DNA of 64,000 nt from Chrysolina oricalcia. Taxonomy: Eukaryota > Arthropoda > Insecta > Coleoptera > Chrysomelidae. Shown piece by piece: positions 1 to 10,990 of this stretch (within the stretch, counting starts at the first letter, position 1; every line of letters starts with the position of its first letter). The translations under genes and the position numbers were made by a program. The notes beneath the pieces are model-generated. The model ran no database searches. It was not told where the DNA came from and saw only the letters and a program-made list of their open reading frames with translations. Location: NCBI GenBank assembly GCA_944452925.2, contig OX101810.2:35534509-35598508 (forward strand), given 5' to 3'.

Positions 1-1842
1 TTTTCAATTTTTTTTTGAAATTTTTTTTAAAATTTTTTTTGAAATTTTTTTTATTTTTTCGAAAGATTTTTTTTTTATTTTTTTTCATTTTTTCGAAAAA
101 TTTTTTTTTCGATTTTTTTTTTGAATTTTTTTTTTATTTTTTCGAAAATTTTTTTTTCGATTTTTTTTTTGAGTTTTTTTTTGAGATTTTTTTTCATTTT
201 TTCGAAAATTTTTTTTTTCGATTTTTTTTTTGAATTTTTTTTTTATTTTTTTTCGATTTTTTTTTTTGAATTTTTTTTGAATTTTTTTTTTGAAAATTTT
301 TTTTAAATTTTTTTTGAAATTTGTTTTTGAAAATTTTTTTTTTTATTTTTTTTTTCAATTTTTTTTTTGAAAATTTTTTTTTCGATTTTTTTTTAAATTT
401 TTTTTGAATTTTTTTTTTCAATTTTTTTTTTGAAAAATTTTTTTTTGATTTTTTTTTGAAATTTTTTTTTTATTTTTTCGAAAAATTTTTTTTTCGATTT
501 TTTTTGAATTTTTTTTGAAATTTTTTTTTGAAATTTTTTTTTTTATTTTTTTTGAAATTTTTTTTTATTTTTTCGAAAAATTTTTTTTTCGATTTTTTTT
601 TTGAATTTTTTTTTCAATTTTTTTTTGAAAATTTTTTTTTAATTTTTTCGAAAATTTTTTTTTCGATTTTTTTTTGAATTTTTTTTGAAATTTTTTTTCA
701 ATTTTTTTTTGAAATTTTTTTTAAAATTTTTTTTTTGATTTTTTTTTTATTTTTTCGAAAATTTTTTTTTCGATTTTTTTTTTGAATTTTTTTTGAAATT
801 TTTTTTTGAAAATTTTTTTTTTATTTTTTTTGAATTTTTTTTTTTATTTTTTCGAAAAAATTTTTTTTCGATTTTTTTTTGAATTTTTTTTGAAAATTTT
901 TTTTTTTGAATTTTTTTTTTATTTTTTCGAAAAATTTTTTTTCGATTTTTTTTTTGAATTTTTTTTGAAATTTTTTTTTGAAAATTTTTTTTTTATTTTT
1001 TTTGAATTTTTTTTTTTATTTTTTCGAAAATTTTGTTTTCGTTTTTTTTTGAATTTCTTTTGGATTTTTTTTTTCAATTTTTTTTTTATTTTTTCGAAAA
1101 ATTTTTTTTTCGATTTTTTTTTGATTTTTTTTTTTATTTTTTCGAAAATTTTTTTTTCGATTTTTTTTTTATTTTTTTTGAAATTTTTTTTTTATTTTTT
1201 CGAAATTTTTTTTTGAATTTTTATTGAAAATTTTTTTTTTTCGATTTTTTTTTGAATTTTTTTTGAAATTTTTTTTTAAATTTTTTTATTTTTTCGAAAA
1301 TTTTTTTTTTCCATTTTTTTTTGAATTTTTTTTGAAATTTTTTTTCAATTTTTTTTTGAAATTTTTTTTAAAATTTTTTTTGAAATTTTTTTTATTTTTT
1401 CGAAAAATTTTTTTTTCGATTTTTTTTTTATTTTTTTTGAGATTTTTTTTCATTTTTTCGAAAATTTTTTTTTTCGATTTTTTTTTTGAATTTTTTTTTT
1501 ATTTTTTCGAAAATTTTTTTTTCGATTTTTTTTTGAATTTTTTTTTGAGATTTTTTTTCATTTTTTCGAAAAATTTTTTTTTCGATTTTTTTTTTGAATT
1601 TTTTTTTATTTTTTCGATTTTTTTTTTGAATTTTTTTTGAAATTTTTTTTTGAAAATTTTTTTTAAATTTTTTTTGAAATTTTTTTTTGAAAATTTTTTT
1701 TTTATTTTTTTTTTCAATTTTTTTTTTGAAAATTTTTTTTTTCGATTTTTTTTTTAATTTTTTTTGAATTTTTTTTTTCAATTTTTTTATTTTTTCGAAA
1801 AATTTTTTTTTCCATTTTTTTTTGAATTTTTTTTGAAATTTT
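1..1842 (+). repeat. 1.84-kb higher-order unit, copy 1
   Basis: Base 1 aligns with base 1843, and the two copies run in parallel at an offset of 1,842 then 1,841: the GGA landmark is at 1051 here and 2892 in copy 2. Both copies carry the rare words cgaaagat near the start and ttttgttttcg just before the landmark. After about 1088 this copy lacks two short segments present in copy 2, including the gaattatttttcaa word found at about 2994. The left end is truncated by the window, so the true phase of the unit is unknown. Confidence 0.85.
1439..1654 (+). repeat. 108-bp tandem dimer
   Basis: The word gagatttttttt followed by cattttttcg starts at 1439 and again at 1547, 108 bp later (nine 12-bp steps). 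The same dimer with the same spacing occurs at five other places in the window. Confidence 0.75.
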
Positions 1843-3245
1843 TTTTCAATTTTTTTTTGAAATTTTTTTTAAAATTTTTTTTGAAATTTTTTTTATTTTT
1901 TCGAAAGATTTTTTTTTTATTTTTTTTCATTTTTTCGAAAAATTTTTTTTTCGATTTTTTTTTTGAATTTTTTTTTTATTTTTTCGAAAATTTTTTTTTC
2001 GATTTTTTTTTTGAGTTTTTTTTTGAGATTTTTTTTCATTTTTTCGAAAATTTTTTTTTTCGATTTTTTTTTTGAATTTTTTTTTTATTTTTTTTCGATT
2101 TTTTTTTTGAATTTTTTTTGAATTTTTTTTTTGAAAATTTTTTTTAAATTTTTTTTGAAATTTGTTTTTGAAAATTTTTTTTTTATTTTTTTTTTCAATT
2201 TTTTTTTTGAAAATTTTTTTTTCGATTTTTTTTTAAATTTTTTTTGAATTTTTTTTTTCAATTTTTTTTTTGAAAAATTTTTTTTTGATTTTTTTTTGAA
2301 ATTTTTTTTTTATTTTTTCGAAAAATTTTTTTTTCGATTTTTTTTGAATTTTTTTTGAAATTTTTTTTTGAAATTTTTTTTTTTATTTTTTTTGAAATTT
2401 TTTTTTATTTTTTCGAAAAATTTTTTTTTCGATTTTTTTTTTGAATTTTTTTTTCAATTTTTTTTTGAAAATTTTTTTTTAATTTTTTCGAAAATTTTTT
2501 TTTTCGATTTTTTTTTGAATTTTTTTTGAAATTTTTTTTCAATTTTTTTTTGAAATTTTTTTTAAAATTTTTTTTTTGATTTTTTTTTTATTTTTTCGAA
2601 AATTTTTTTTTCGATTTTTTTTTTGAATTTTTTTTGAAATTTTTTTTTGAAAATTTTTTTTTTATTTTTTTTGAATTTTTTTTTTTATTTTTTCGAAAAA
2701 ATTTTTTTTCGATTTTTTTTTGAATTTTTTTTGAAAATTTTTTTTTTTGAATTTTTTTTTTATTTTTTCGAAAAATTTTTTTTCGATTTTTTTTTTGAAT
2801 TTTTTTTGAAATTTTTTTTTGAAAATTTTTTTTTTATTTTTTTTGAATTTTTTTTTTTATTTTTTCGAAAATTTTGTTTTCGTTTTTTTTTGAATTTCTT
2901 TTGGATTTTTTTTTTCAATTTTTTTTTTTAATTTTTTTTTTTGATTTTTTTTTTATTTTTTCGAAAATTTTTTTTTTCGATTTTTTTTTTGAATTATTTT
3001 TCAATTTTTTTTTTGAAAATTTTTTTTTTGATTTTTTTTTGAAATTTTTTTTTTATTTTTTCGAAAATTTTTTTTTTCGATTTTTTTTTTATTTTTTTTG
3101 AAATTTTTTTTTTATTTTTTCGAAATTTTTTTTTTCGATTTTTTTTTGAATTTTTATTGAAAATTTTTTTTTTCGATTTTTTTTTGAATTTTTTTTGAAA
3201 TTTTTTTTTCAATTTTTTTTTTGAAAATTTTTTTTTGATTTTTTT
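1843..3245 (+). repeat. 1.84-kb higher-order unit, copy 2 (partial)
   Basis: This is the second copy of the unit starting at base 1. It is nearly identical to 1-1088 up to about 2930, then retains the gaattatttttcaa word that copy 1 has lost. The pair realigns at the ttattttttttgaaa segment (about 1168 and 3088) and continues with indels to about 3190. Beyond about 3245 the sequence passes into the shorter, more diverged units. Confidence 0.8.
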
Positions 3246-6200
3246 TTTGTAATTTTTTTTTTTTTTTTTGAAATTTTTTTTTTGAATTTTTTTTGAAATT
3301 TTTTTTTTGAAAATTTTTTTTTTGATTTTTTTTTTGAATTTTTTTTTCTATTCTTTCGAAAAATTTTTTTTTCGATTTTATTTTTATTTTTTTTGAGATT
3401 TTTTTTTATTTTTTCGATTTTTTTTTTGAATTTTTTTTTCGATTTTTTTTTTGAATTTTTTTTGAAATTTTTTTTTGAATTTTTTTTTTGAATTTTTTTT
3501 TTATTTTTTCGAAAATTTTTTTTTTCGATTTTTTTTTTGAATTTTTTTTGAAATTTTTTTTCAATTCTTTTTTGAAAATTTTTTTGAAATTTTTTTTGAA
3601 ATTTTTTTTTTATTTTTTCGAAAATTTTTTTTTTCGATTTTTTTTTTGAATTTTTTTAGAATTTTTTTTTTGAATTTTTTTTTTGAAATTTTTTTATTTT
3701 TTCGAAAAATTTTTTTTTATTTTTTTTGAGATTTTTTTTTTATTTTTTCGAAAATTTTTTTTTTCGATTTTTTTTTTGAATTTTTTTTTTATTTTTTCGA
3801 AAAAATTTTTTTCGATTTTTTTTTTGAATTTTTTTTGAAATTTTTTTTTGAAAATTTTTTTTTTTATTTTTTTTTTCAATTTTTTTTTTGATAATTTTTT
3901 TTTCGATTTTTTTTTTAATTTTTTTTGAATTTTTTTTTTCAATTTTTTTTTTGAAAAATTTTTTTTTGATTTTTTTTTGAAATTTTTTTTTTTATTTTTT
4001 CGAAAATTTTTTTTTTCGATTTTTTTTTTAATTTTTTTTTAATTTTTTTTTTATTTTTTCGAAAAATTTTTTTTTCGATTTTTTTTTTGAATTTTTTTTG
4101 AAATTTTTTTTCAATTTTTTTTGAAAATTTTTTTTTGATTTTTTTTTTGAAATTTTTTTTTTTTTTTTTTTGAAATTTTTTTTTTTGAATTTTTTTTGAA
4201 ATTTTTTTTTTGAAAATTTTTTTTTTTGATTTTTTTTTTGAATTTTTTTTTCTATTTTTTCGAAAAATTTTTTTTTCGATTTTTTTTTTATTTTTTTTGA
4301 GATTTTTTTTTATTTTTTCGATTTTTTTTTTGAATTTTTTTTTCGATTTTTTTTTTGAATTTTTTTTTAAATTTTTTTTTTCGATTTTTTTTTTGAATTT
4401 TTTTTGAAATTTTTTTTCAATTTTTTTTTGAAAATTTTTTTTAAATTTTTTTTGAATTTTTTTTTTATTTTTTCGAAAATTTTTTTTTTCGATTTTTTTT
4501 TTGAATTTTTTTAGAATTTTTTTTTTGATTTTTTTTTTTGAAATTTTTTTTTAATTTTTTCGAAATTTTTTTTTTTATTTTTTTTGAGATTTTTTTTTTA
4601 TTTTTTCGAAATTTTTTTTTTTCGATTTTTTTTTTGAATTTTTTTTTTATTTTTTCGAAAAAATTTTTTTCGATTTTTTTTGAATTTTTTTTGAAATTTT
4701 TTTTTTGAAAATTTTTTTTTTTATTTTTTTTTTCAATTTTTTTTTTGAAAAATTTTTTTTCGATTTTTTTTTAAATTTTTTTTTAATTTTTTTTTTCAAT
4801 TTTTTTTTTGAAAAATTTTTTTTTGATTTTTTTTTGAAATTTTTTTTTTTATTTTTTCGAAAATTTTTTTTTTCGATTTTTTTTTTATTTTTTTTAAAAT
4901 TTTTTTTTTATTTTTTCGAAAAAATTTTTTTTCGATTTTTTTTTTGAATTTTTTTTGAAATTTTTTTTCAATTTTTTTTTGAAAATTTTTTTTTGATTTT
5001 TTTTTTGAAATTTTTTTTTTTTTTTTTTTGAAATTTTTTTTTTTGAATTTTTTTTGAAATTTTTTTTTTGAAAATTTTTTTTTTTGATTTTTTTTTTGAA
5101 TTTTTTTTTCTATTTTTTCGAAAATTTTTTTTTTCGATTTTTTTTTATTTTTTTCGAGATTTTTTTTTATTTTTTCGATTTTTTTTTTGAATTTTTTTTT
5201 CGATTTTTTTTATGAATTTTTTTTGAAATTTTTTTTTGAATTTTTTTTTTGAATTTTTTTTTTTATTTTTTCGAAAAATTTTTTTTTCGATTTTTTTTTG
5301 AATTTTTTTTGAAATTTTTTTTCAATTTTTTTTTGAAAATTTTTTTTTAATTTTTTTTGAAATTTTTTTTTTATTTTTTCGAAAATTTTTTTTTTCGATT
5401 TTTTTTTGAATTTTTTTAGAATTTTTTTTTTGAATTTTTTTTTTGAAATTTTTTTTTATTTTTTCGAAAATTTTTTTTTAATTTTTTTTGAGATTTTTTT
5501 TTTATTTTTTCGAAAATTTTTTTATTCGATTTTTTTTTTGAATTTTTTTTTTATTTTTTCGAAAAAATTTTTTTCGATTTTTTTTTTGAATTTTTTTTTT
5601 ATTTTTTCGAAAATTTTTTTTTCGATTTTTTTTGAGATTTTTTTTTTATTTTTTCGAAAATTTTTTTTTTCGATTTTTTTTTAAATTTTTTTTTATATTT
5701 TCGAAAAAATTTTTTTCGATTTTTTTTTTGAATTTTTTTTGGATTTTTTTTTTGAAAATTTTTTTTTTCGATTTTTTTTTAATTTTTTTTGAATTTTTTT
5801 TTTGAAAAATTTTTTTTGATTTTTTTTTGAAATTTTTTTTTTTATTTTTTCGAAAATTATTTTTTTCGATTTTTTTTTATTTTTTTTTAAATTTTTTTTT
5901 TATTTTTTCGAAAAAAATTTTTTTCGATTTTTTTTTGAATTTTTATTGAAAATTTTTTTTTTTCGATTTTTTTTTTGAATTTTTTTTTTCAATTTTTTTT
6001 TTGAAAAATTTTTTTTTGATTTTTTTTTGAATTTTTTTTTTATTTTTTCGAAAATTTTTTTTTTCAATTTTTTTTTTTATTTTTTTTTAAATTTTTTTTT
6101 CGATTTTTTTTTTGAATTTTTTTTGAAATTTTTTTTCAATTTTTTTTTCAATTTTTTTTTGATTTTTTTTTTGAATTTTTTTTTTTTTTTTTTTGAAATT

Positions 6201-6389
6201 TTTTTTTTTGAATTTTTTTTGAAATTTTTTTTTTGAAAATTTTTTTTTTTATTTTTTTTTTGAATTTTTTTTTCTATTGTTTCGAAAAATTTTTTTTTCG
6301 ATTTTTTTTTTATTTTTTTTGAGATTTTTTTTTATTTTTTCGATTTTTTTTTGAATTTTTTTTTCGATTTTTTTTTTGAATTTTTTTTG
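3246..6389 (+). repeat. Diverged ~0.9-1.2-kb units
   Basis: Here the ctatt-ttttcg word recurs at about 3348, 4251, 5110 and 6273, so units are roughly 0.9, 0.86 and 1.16 kb. Each is followed by gagat, then attttttcga and a tttcgatt pair. The copies differ by many one-base T-run changes and by substitutions inside the landmark (ttctttcg near 3350, ctattgtttcg near 6273), so this part looks older than the large tandem units. The GGA landmark is absent. No gene is seen. Confidence 0.7.
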
Positions 6390-9300
6390 AAATTTTTTTT
6401 TGAATTTTTTTTTTGAAATTTTTTTTTTATTTTTTCTAAAATTTTTTTTTTCGATTTTTTTTTTGAATTTTTTTAGAATTTTTTTTTTGAATTTTTTTTT
6501 TGAAATTTTTTTTTTATTTTTTCGAAAATTTTTTTTTTATTTTTTTTGAGATTTTTTTTTAATTTTTTCGAAAAATTTTTTTTTCGATTTTTTTTTTATT
6601 TTTTTTGAGATTTTTTTTTATTTTTTCGATTTTTTTTTGAATTTTTTTTTCGATTTTTTTTTTGAATTTTTTTTGAAATTTTTTTTTGAATTTTTTTTTT
6701 GAATTTTTTTTTTTATTTTTTCGAAAATTTTTTTTTTCGATTTTTTTTTTGAATTTTTTTAGAATTTTTTTTTTGAATTTTTTTTTTTAAATTTTTTTTT
6801 TATTTTTTCGAAAATTTTTTTTTTATTTTTTTTTAGATTTTTTTTTTATTTTTTCGAAAATTTTTTTTTTCGATTTGTTTTTTGAATTTTTTTTTTTATT
6901 TTTTCGAAAAAATTTTTTTCGATTTTTTTTTTGAATTTTTTTTTTATTTTTTCGAAAAATTTTTTTTCGATTTTTTTTTGAAATTTTTTTTTGAAATTTT
7001 TTTTTTATTTTTTTTGAAATTTTTTTTTTTTATTTTTTCGATTTTTTTTTTGAATTTTTTTCGAAATTTTTTATCAATTTTTTTTTGAAAATTTTTTTTT
7101 TCGATTTTTTTTTTAATTTTTTTTGAATTTTTTTTTTCAATTTTTTTTTGAAAAATTTTTTTTTGATTTTTTTTTTGAAATTTTTTTTTTATTTTTTCGA
7201 AATTTTTTTTTTTCGATTTTTTTTTTTATTTTTTTTAAAATTTTTTTTTTATTTTTTCGAAAAAATTTTTTTTCGATTTTTTTTTGAATTTTTTTTGAAA
7301 ATTTTTTTTTTTGAATTTTTTTTTTATTTTTTCGAAAAAAATTTTTTCGATTTTTTTTTTGAATTTTTTTTTTATTTTTTCGAAAAATTTTTTTTCGATT
7401 TTTTTTTGAATTTTTTTTTTGAAATTTTTTTTTTTATTTTTTCGATTTTTTTTTTGAATTTTTTTCGAAATTTTTTTTCAATTTTTTTTTGAAAAATTTT
7501 TTTTTCGATTTTTTTTTTAATTTTTTTTGAATTTTTTTTTTTCAATTTTTTTTTTGAAAAATTTTTTTTTGATTTTTTTTTTGAAATTTTTTTTTTATTT
7601 TTTCGAAAATTTTTTTTTTCGATTTTTTTTTTTATTTTTTTTTAAATTTTTTTTTTATTTTTTCGAAAAATTTTTTTTTCGATTTTTTTTTGAATTTTTT
7701 TTGAAATTTTTTTTTGAAAATTTTTTTTTTTTTTTTTTTGAATTTTTTTTTTTTATTTTTTCGAAAATTTTTTTTTGAATTTCTTTTGGATTTTTTTTTT
7801 CAATTTTTTTTTTGAAATTTTTTTTTTTGATTTTTTTTTTATTTTTTCGAAAAATTTTTTTTTCGAATATTTTTTTGAATTATTTTTCAATTTTTTTTTG
7901 GAATTTTTTTTTGAAAATTTTTTTTTTGATTTTTTTTTGAAATTTTTTTTTTATTTTTTCGAAAATTTTTTTTTCAATTTTTTTTGAATTTTTTTTGAAA
8001 TTTTTTTTCAATTTTTTTTTGAAAATTTTTTTTTTATTTTTTTTTTGAAAAATTTTTTTTTCGATTTTTTTTTTATTTTTTTTGAAATTTTTTTTTTATT
8101 TTTTCGAAATTTTTTTTTTCGATTTTTTTTTGAATTTTTATTGAAAATTTTTTTTTTTCGATTTTTTTTTGAATTTTTTTTGAAATTTTTTTTTCAATTT
8201 TTTTTTTGAAAATTTTTTTTTGATTTTTTTTTTGAAATTTTTTTTTTTTTTTTTTGAAATTTTTTTTTTGTATTTTTTTTGAAATTTTTTTTTTGAAAAT
8301 TTTTTTTTTGTTTTTTTTTTTTGAATTTTTTTTTCTATTTTTTCGAAAAAATTTTTTTTCGATTTTTTTTTTATTTTTTTTGAGATTTTTTTTTATTTTT
8401 TCGATTTTTTTTTTGAATTTTTTTTTCGATTTTTTTTTTGAATTTTTTTTGAAATTTTTTTTCAATTTTTTTTTGAAAATTTTTTTTAAATTTTTTTTGA
8501 AATTTTTTTTTTATTTTTTCGAAAATTTTTTTTTTCGATTTTTTTTTTGAATTTTTTTAGAATTTTTTTTTTGAATTTTTTTTTTGAATTTTTTTTTTTA
8601 TTTTTTCGAAAATTTTTTTTTTATTTTTTTTGAGATTTTTTTTTTATTTTTTCGAAAATTTTTTTTTTCGATTTTTTTTTTGAATTTTTTTTTTATTTTT
8701 TCGAAAAAAATTTTTTCGATTTTTTTTTTGAATTTTTTTTGAAATTTTTTTTTGGAAATTTTTTTTTTTATTTTTTTTTTCAATTTTTTTTTTGAAAATT
8801 TTTTTTTTCGATTTTTTTTTTTAATTTTTTTTGAATTTTTTTTTTCAATTTTTTTTTTGAAAATTTTTTTTTTGATTTTTTTTTGAAATTTTTTTTTTTA
8901 TTTTTTCGAAAATTTTTTTTTTCGATTTTTTTTTTATTTTTTTTTTATTTTTTTTTAATTTTTTTTTTTATTTTTTCGAAAAATTTTTTTTTCGATTTTT
9001 TTTTGAATTTTTTTTGAAATTTTTTTTTTAATTTTTTTTGAAATTTTTTTTTATTTTTTCGAAAAATTTTTTTTTCGATTTTTTTTTTATTTTTTTTGAG
9101 ATTTTTTTTCATTTTTTCGAAAAAAATTTTTTTCGATTTTTTTTTGAATTTTTTTTTTATTTTTTCGAAAATTTTTTTTTCGATTTTTTTTTTATTTTTT
9201 TTGAAATTTTTTTTTTATTTTTTTTTGAAAATTTTTTTTTTATTTTTTCGAAAATTTTTTTTTTCGATTTTTTTTTGAATTTTTTTTGAAATTTTTTTTC

Positions 9301-10990
9301 AATTTTTTTTTGAAATTTTTTTTAAAATTTTTTTTGAAATTTTTTTTATTTTTTCGAAAAATTTTTTTTTCGATTTTTTTTTTGAATTATTTTTCAATTT
9401 TTTTTTTGAATTTTTTGTTTGAAAATTTTTTTTTTGATTTTTTTTTGAAATGTTTTTTTTATTTTTTCGAAAAATTTTTTTTTCGATTTTTTTTGAATTT
9501 TTTTTGAAATTTTTTTTCAATTTTTTTTTGAAAATTTTTTTTTTATTTTTTTTTGAAAAATTTTTTTTTCGATTTTTTTTTTATTTTTTTTGAAATTTTT
9601 TTTTTATTTTTTCGAAATTTTTTTTTTCGATTTTTTTCGAATTTTTATTGAAAATTTTTTTTTTTCGATTTTTTTTTGAATTTTTTTTGAAATTTTTTTT
9701 TCAATTTTTTTTTTGAAAATTTTTTTTTGATTTTTTTTTGAAATTTTTTATTTTTTTTTTGAAATTTTTTTTTTTGAATTTTTTTTGAAATTTTTTTTTT
9801 GAAAATTTTTTTTTTTGATTTTTTTTTTGAATTTTTTTTTCTATTTTTTCGAAAAATTTTTTTTTCGATTTTTTTTTTATTTTTTTTGAGATTTTTTTTT
9901 ATTTTTTCGATTTTTTTTTTGAATTTTTTTTTCGATTTTTTTTTTGAATTTTTTTTGAAATTTTTTTTTGAATTTTTTTTTTGAAATTTTTTTTTTTATT
10001 TTTTCGAAAATTTTTTTTTTCGATTTTTTTTTTATTTTTTTTTTAATTTTTTTTTTATTTTTTCGAAAAATTTTTTTTTTTCGATTTTTTTTTTGAATTT
10101 TTTTTTCGATTTTTTTTTTGAATTTTTTTTGAAATTTTTTTTTGAATTTTTTTTTGAAAATTTTTTTTTTATTTTTTCGAAAATTTTTTTTTCCATTTTT
10201 TTTTGAATTTTTTTTGAAATTTTTTTTCAATTTTTTTTTGAAATTTTTTTAAAAATTTTTTTTGAAATTTTTTTTATTTTTTTGAATTTTTTTTGAAAAT
10301 TTTTTTTTTGATTTTTTTTTTATTTTTTCGAAAATTTTTTTTTCGATTTTTTTTTTGAATTTTTTTTGAAATTTTTTTTTGAATTTTTTTTTGAAATTTT
10401 TTTTTTATTTTTTCGAAAATTTTTTTTTTCGAAAATTTTTTTTTTGAATTTTTTTTGAAATTTTTTTTCAATTTTTTTTTGAAAATTTTTTTTCAATTTT
10501 TTTTGAAATTTTTTTTTTAATTTTTTCGAAAATTTTTTTTTTTCGATTTTTTTTTTTGAATTTTTTTAGAATTTTTTTTTGAATTTTTTTTTTGAAATTT
10601 TTTTTTTTATTTTTTCGAAAATTTTTTTTTTCGATTTTTTTTTGAATTTTTTTTGAAATTTTTTTTCAATTTTTTTTTGAAAATTTTTTTTTAATTTTTT
10701 TTGAAATTTTTTTTTTATTTTTTCGAAAAATTTTTTTTTTCGATTTTTTTTTTTGAATTTTTTTAGAATTTTTTTTTGAATTTTTTTTTTGAAATTTTTT
10801 TTTTTATTTTTTCGAAAATTTTTTTTTTTCGATTTTTTTTTTTGAATTTTTTTAGAATTTTTTTTTGAATTTTTTTTTTGAAATTTTTTTTTTTATTTTT
10901 TCGAAAATTTTTTTTTTCGATTTTTTTTTGAATTTTTTTTGAAATTTTTTTTCAATTTTTTTTTGAAAATTTTTTTTTAATTTTTTTTGA
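6390..10990 (+). repeat. Higher-order unit U1 (longest form, ~4.6 kb)
   Basis: Landmarks in order: ttctaaaa (C at 6436), atcaa (C at 7075), GAATTTCTTTTGGA (7777), ttgtattt (G at 8270), an aatg word (G at 9452), a five-A segment near 10250, cgaaaa twice in succession near 10418-10436, and a set of tttagaatt words at about 10569-10854. U2, U3 and U4 contain subsets of this series in the same order, so U1 is the fullest version. Start and end are set where the shared gaaatt/gaattt run before ttctaaaa begins in U1 and U2. Confidence 0.8.
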
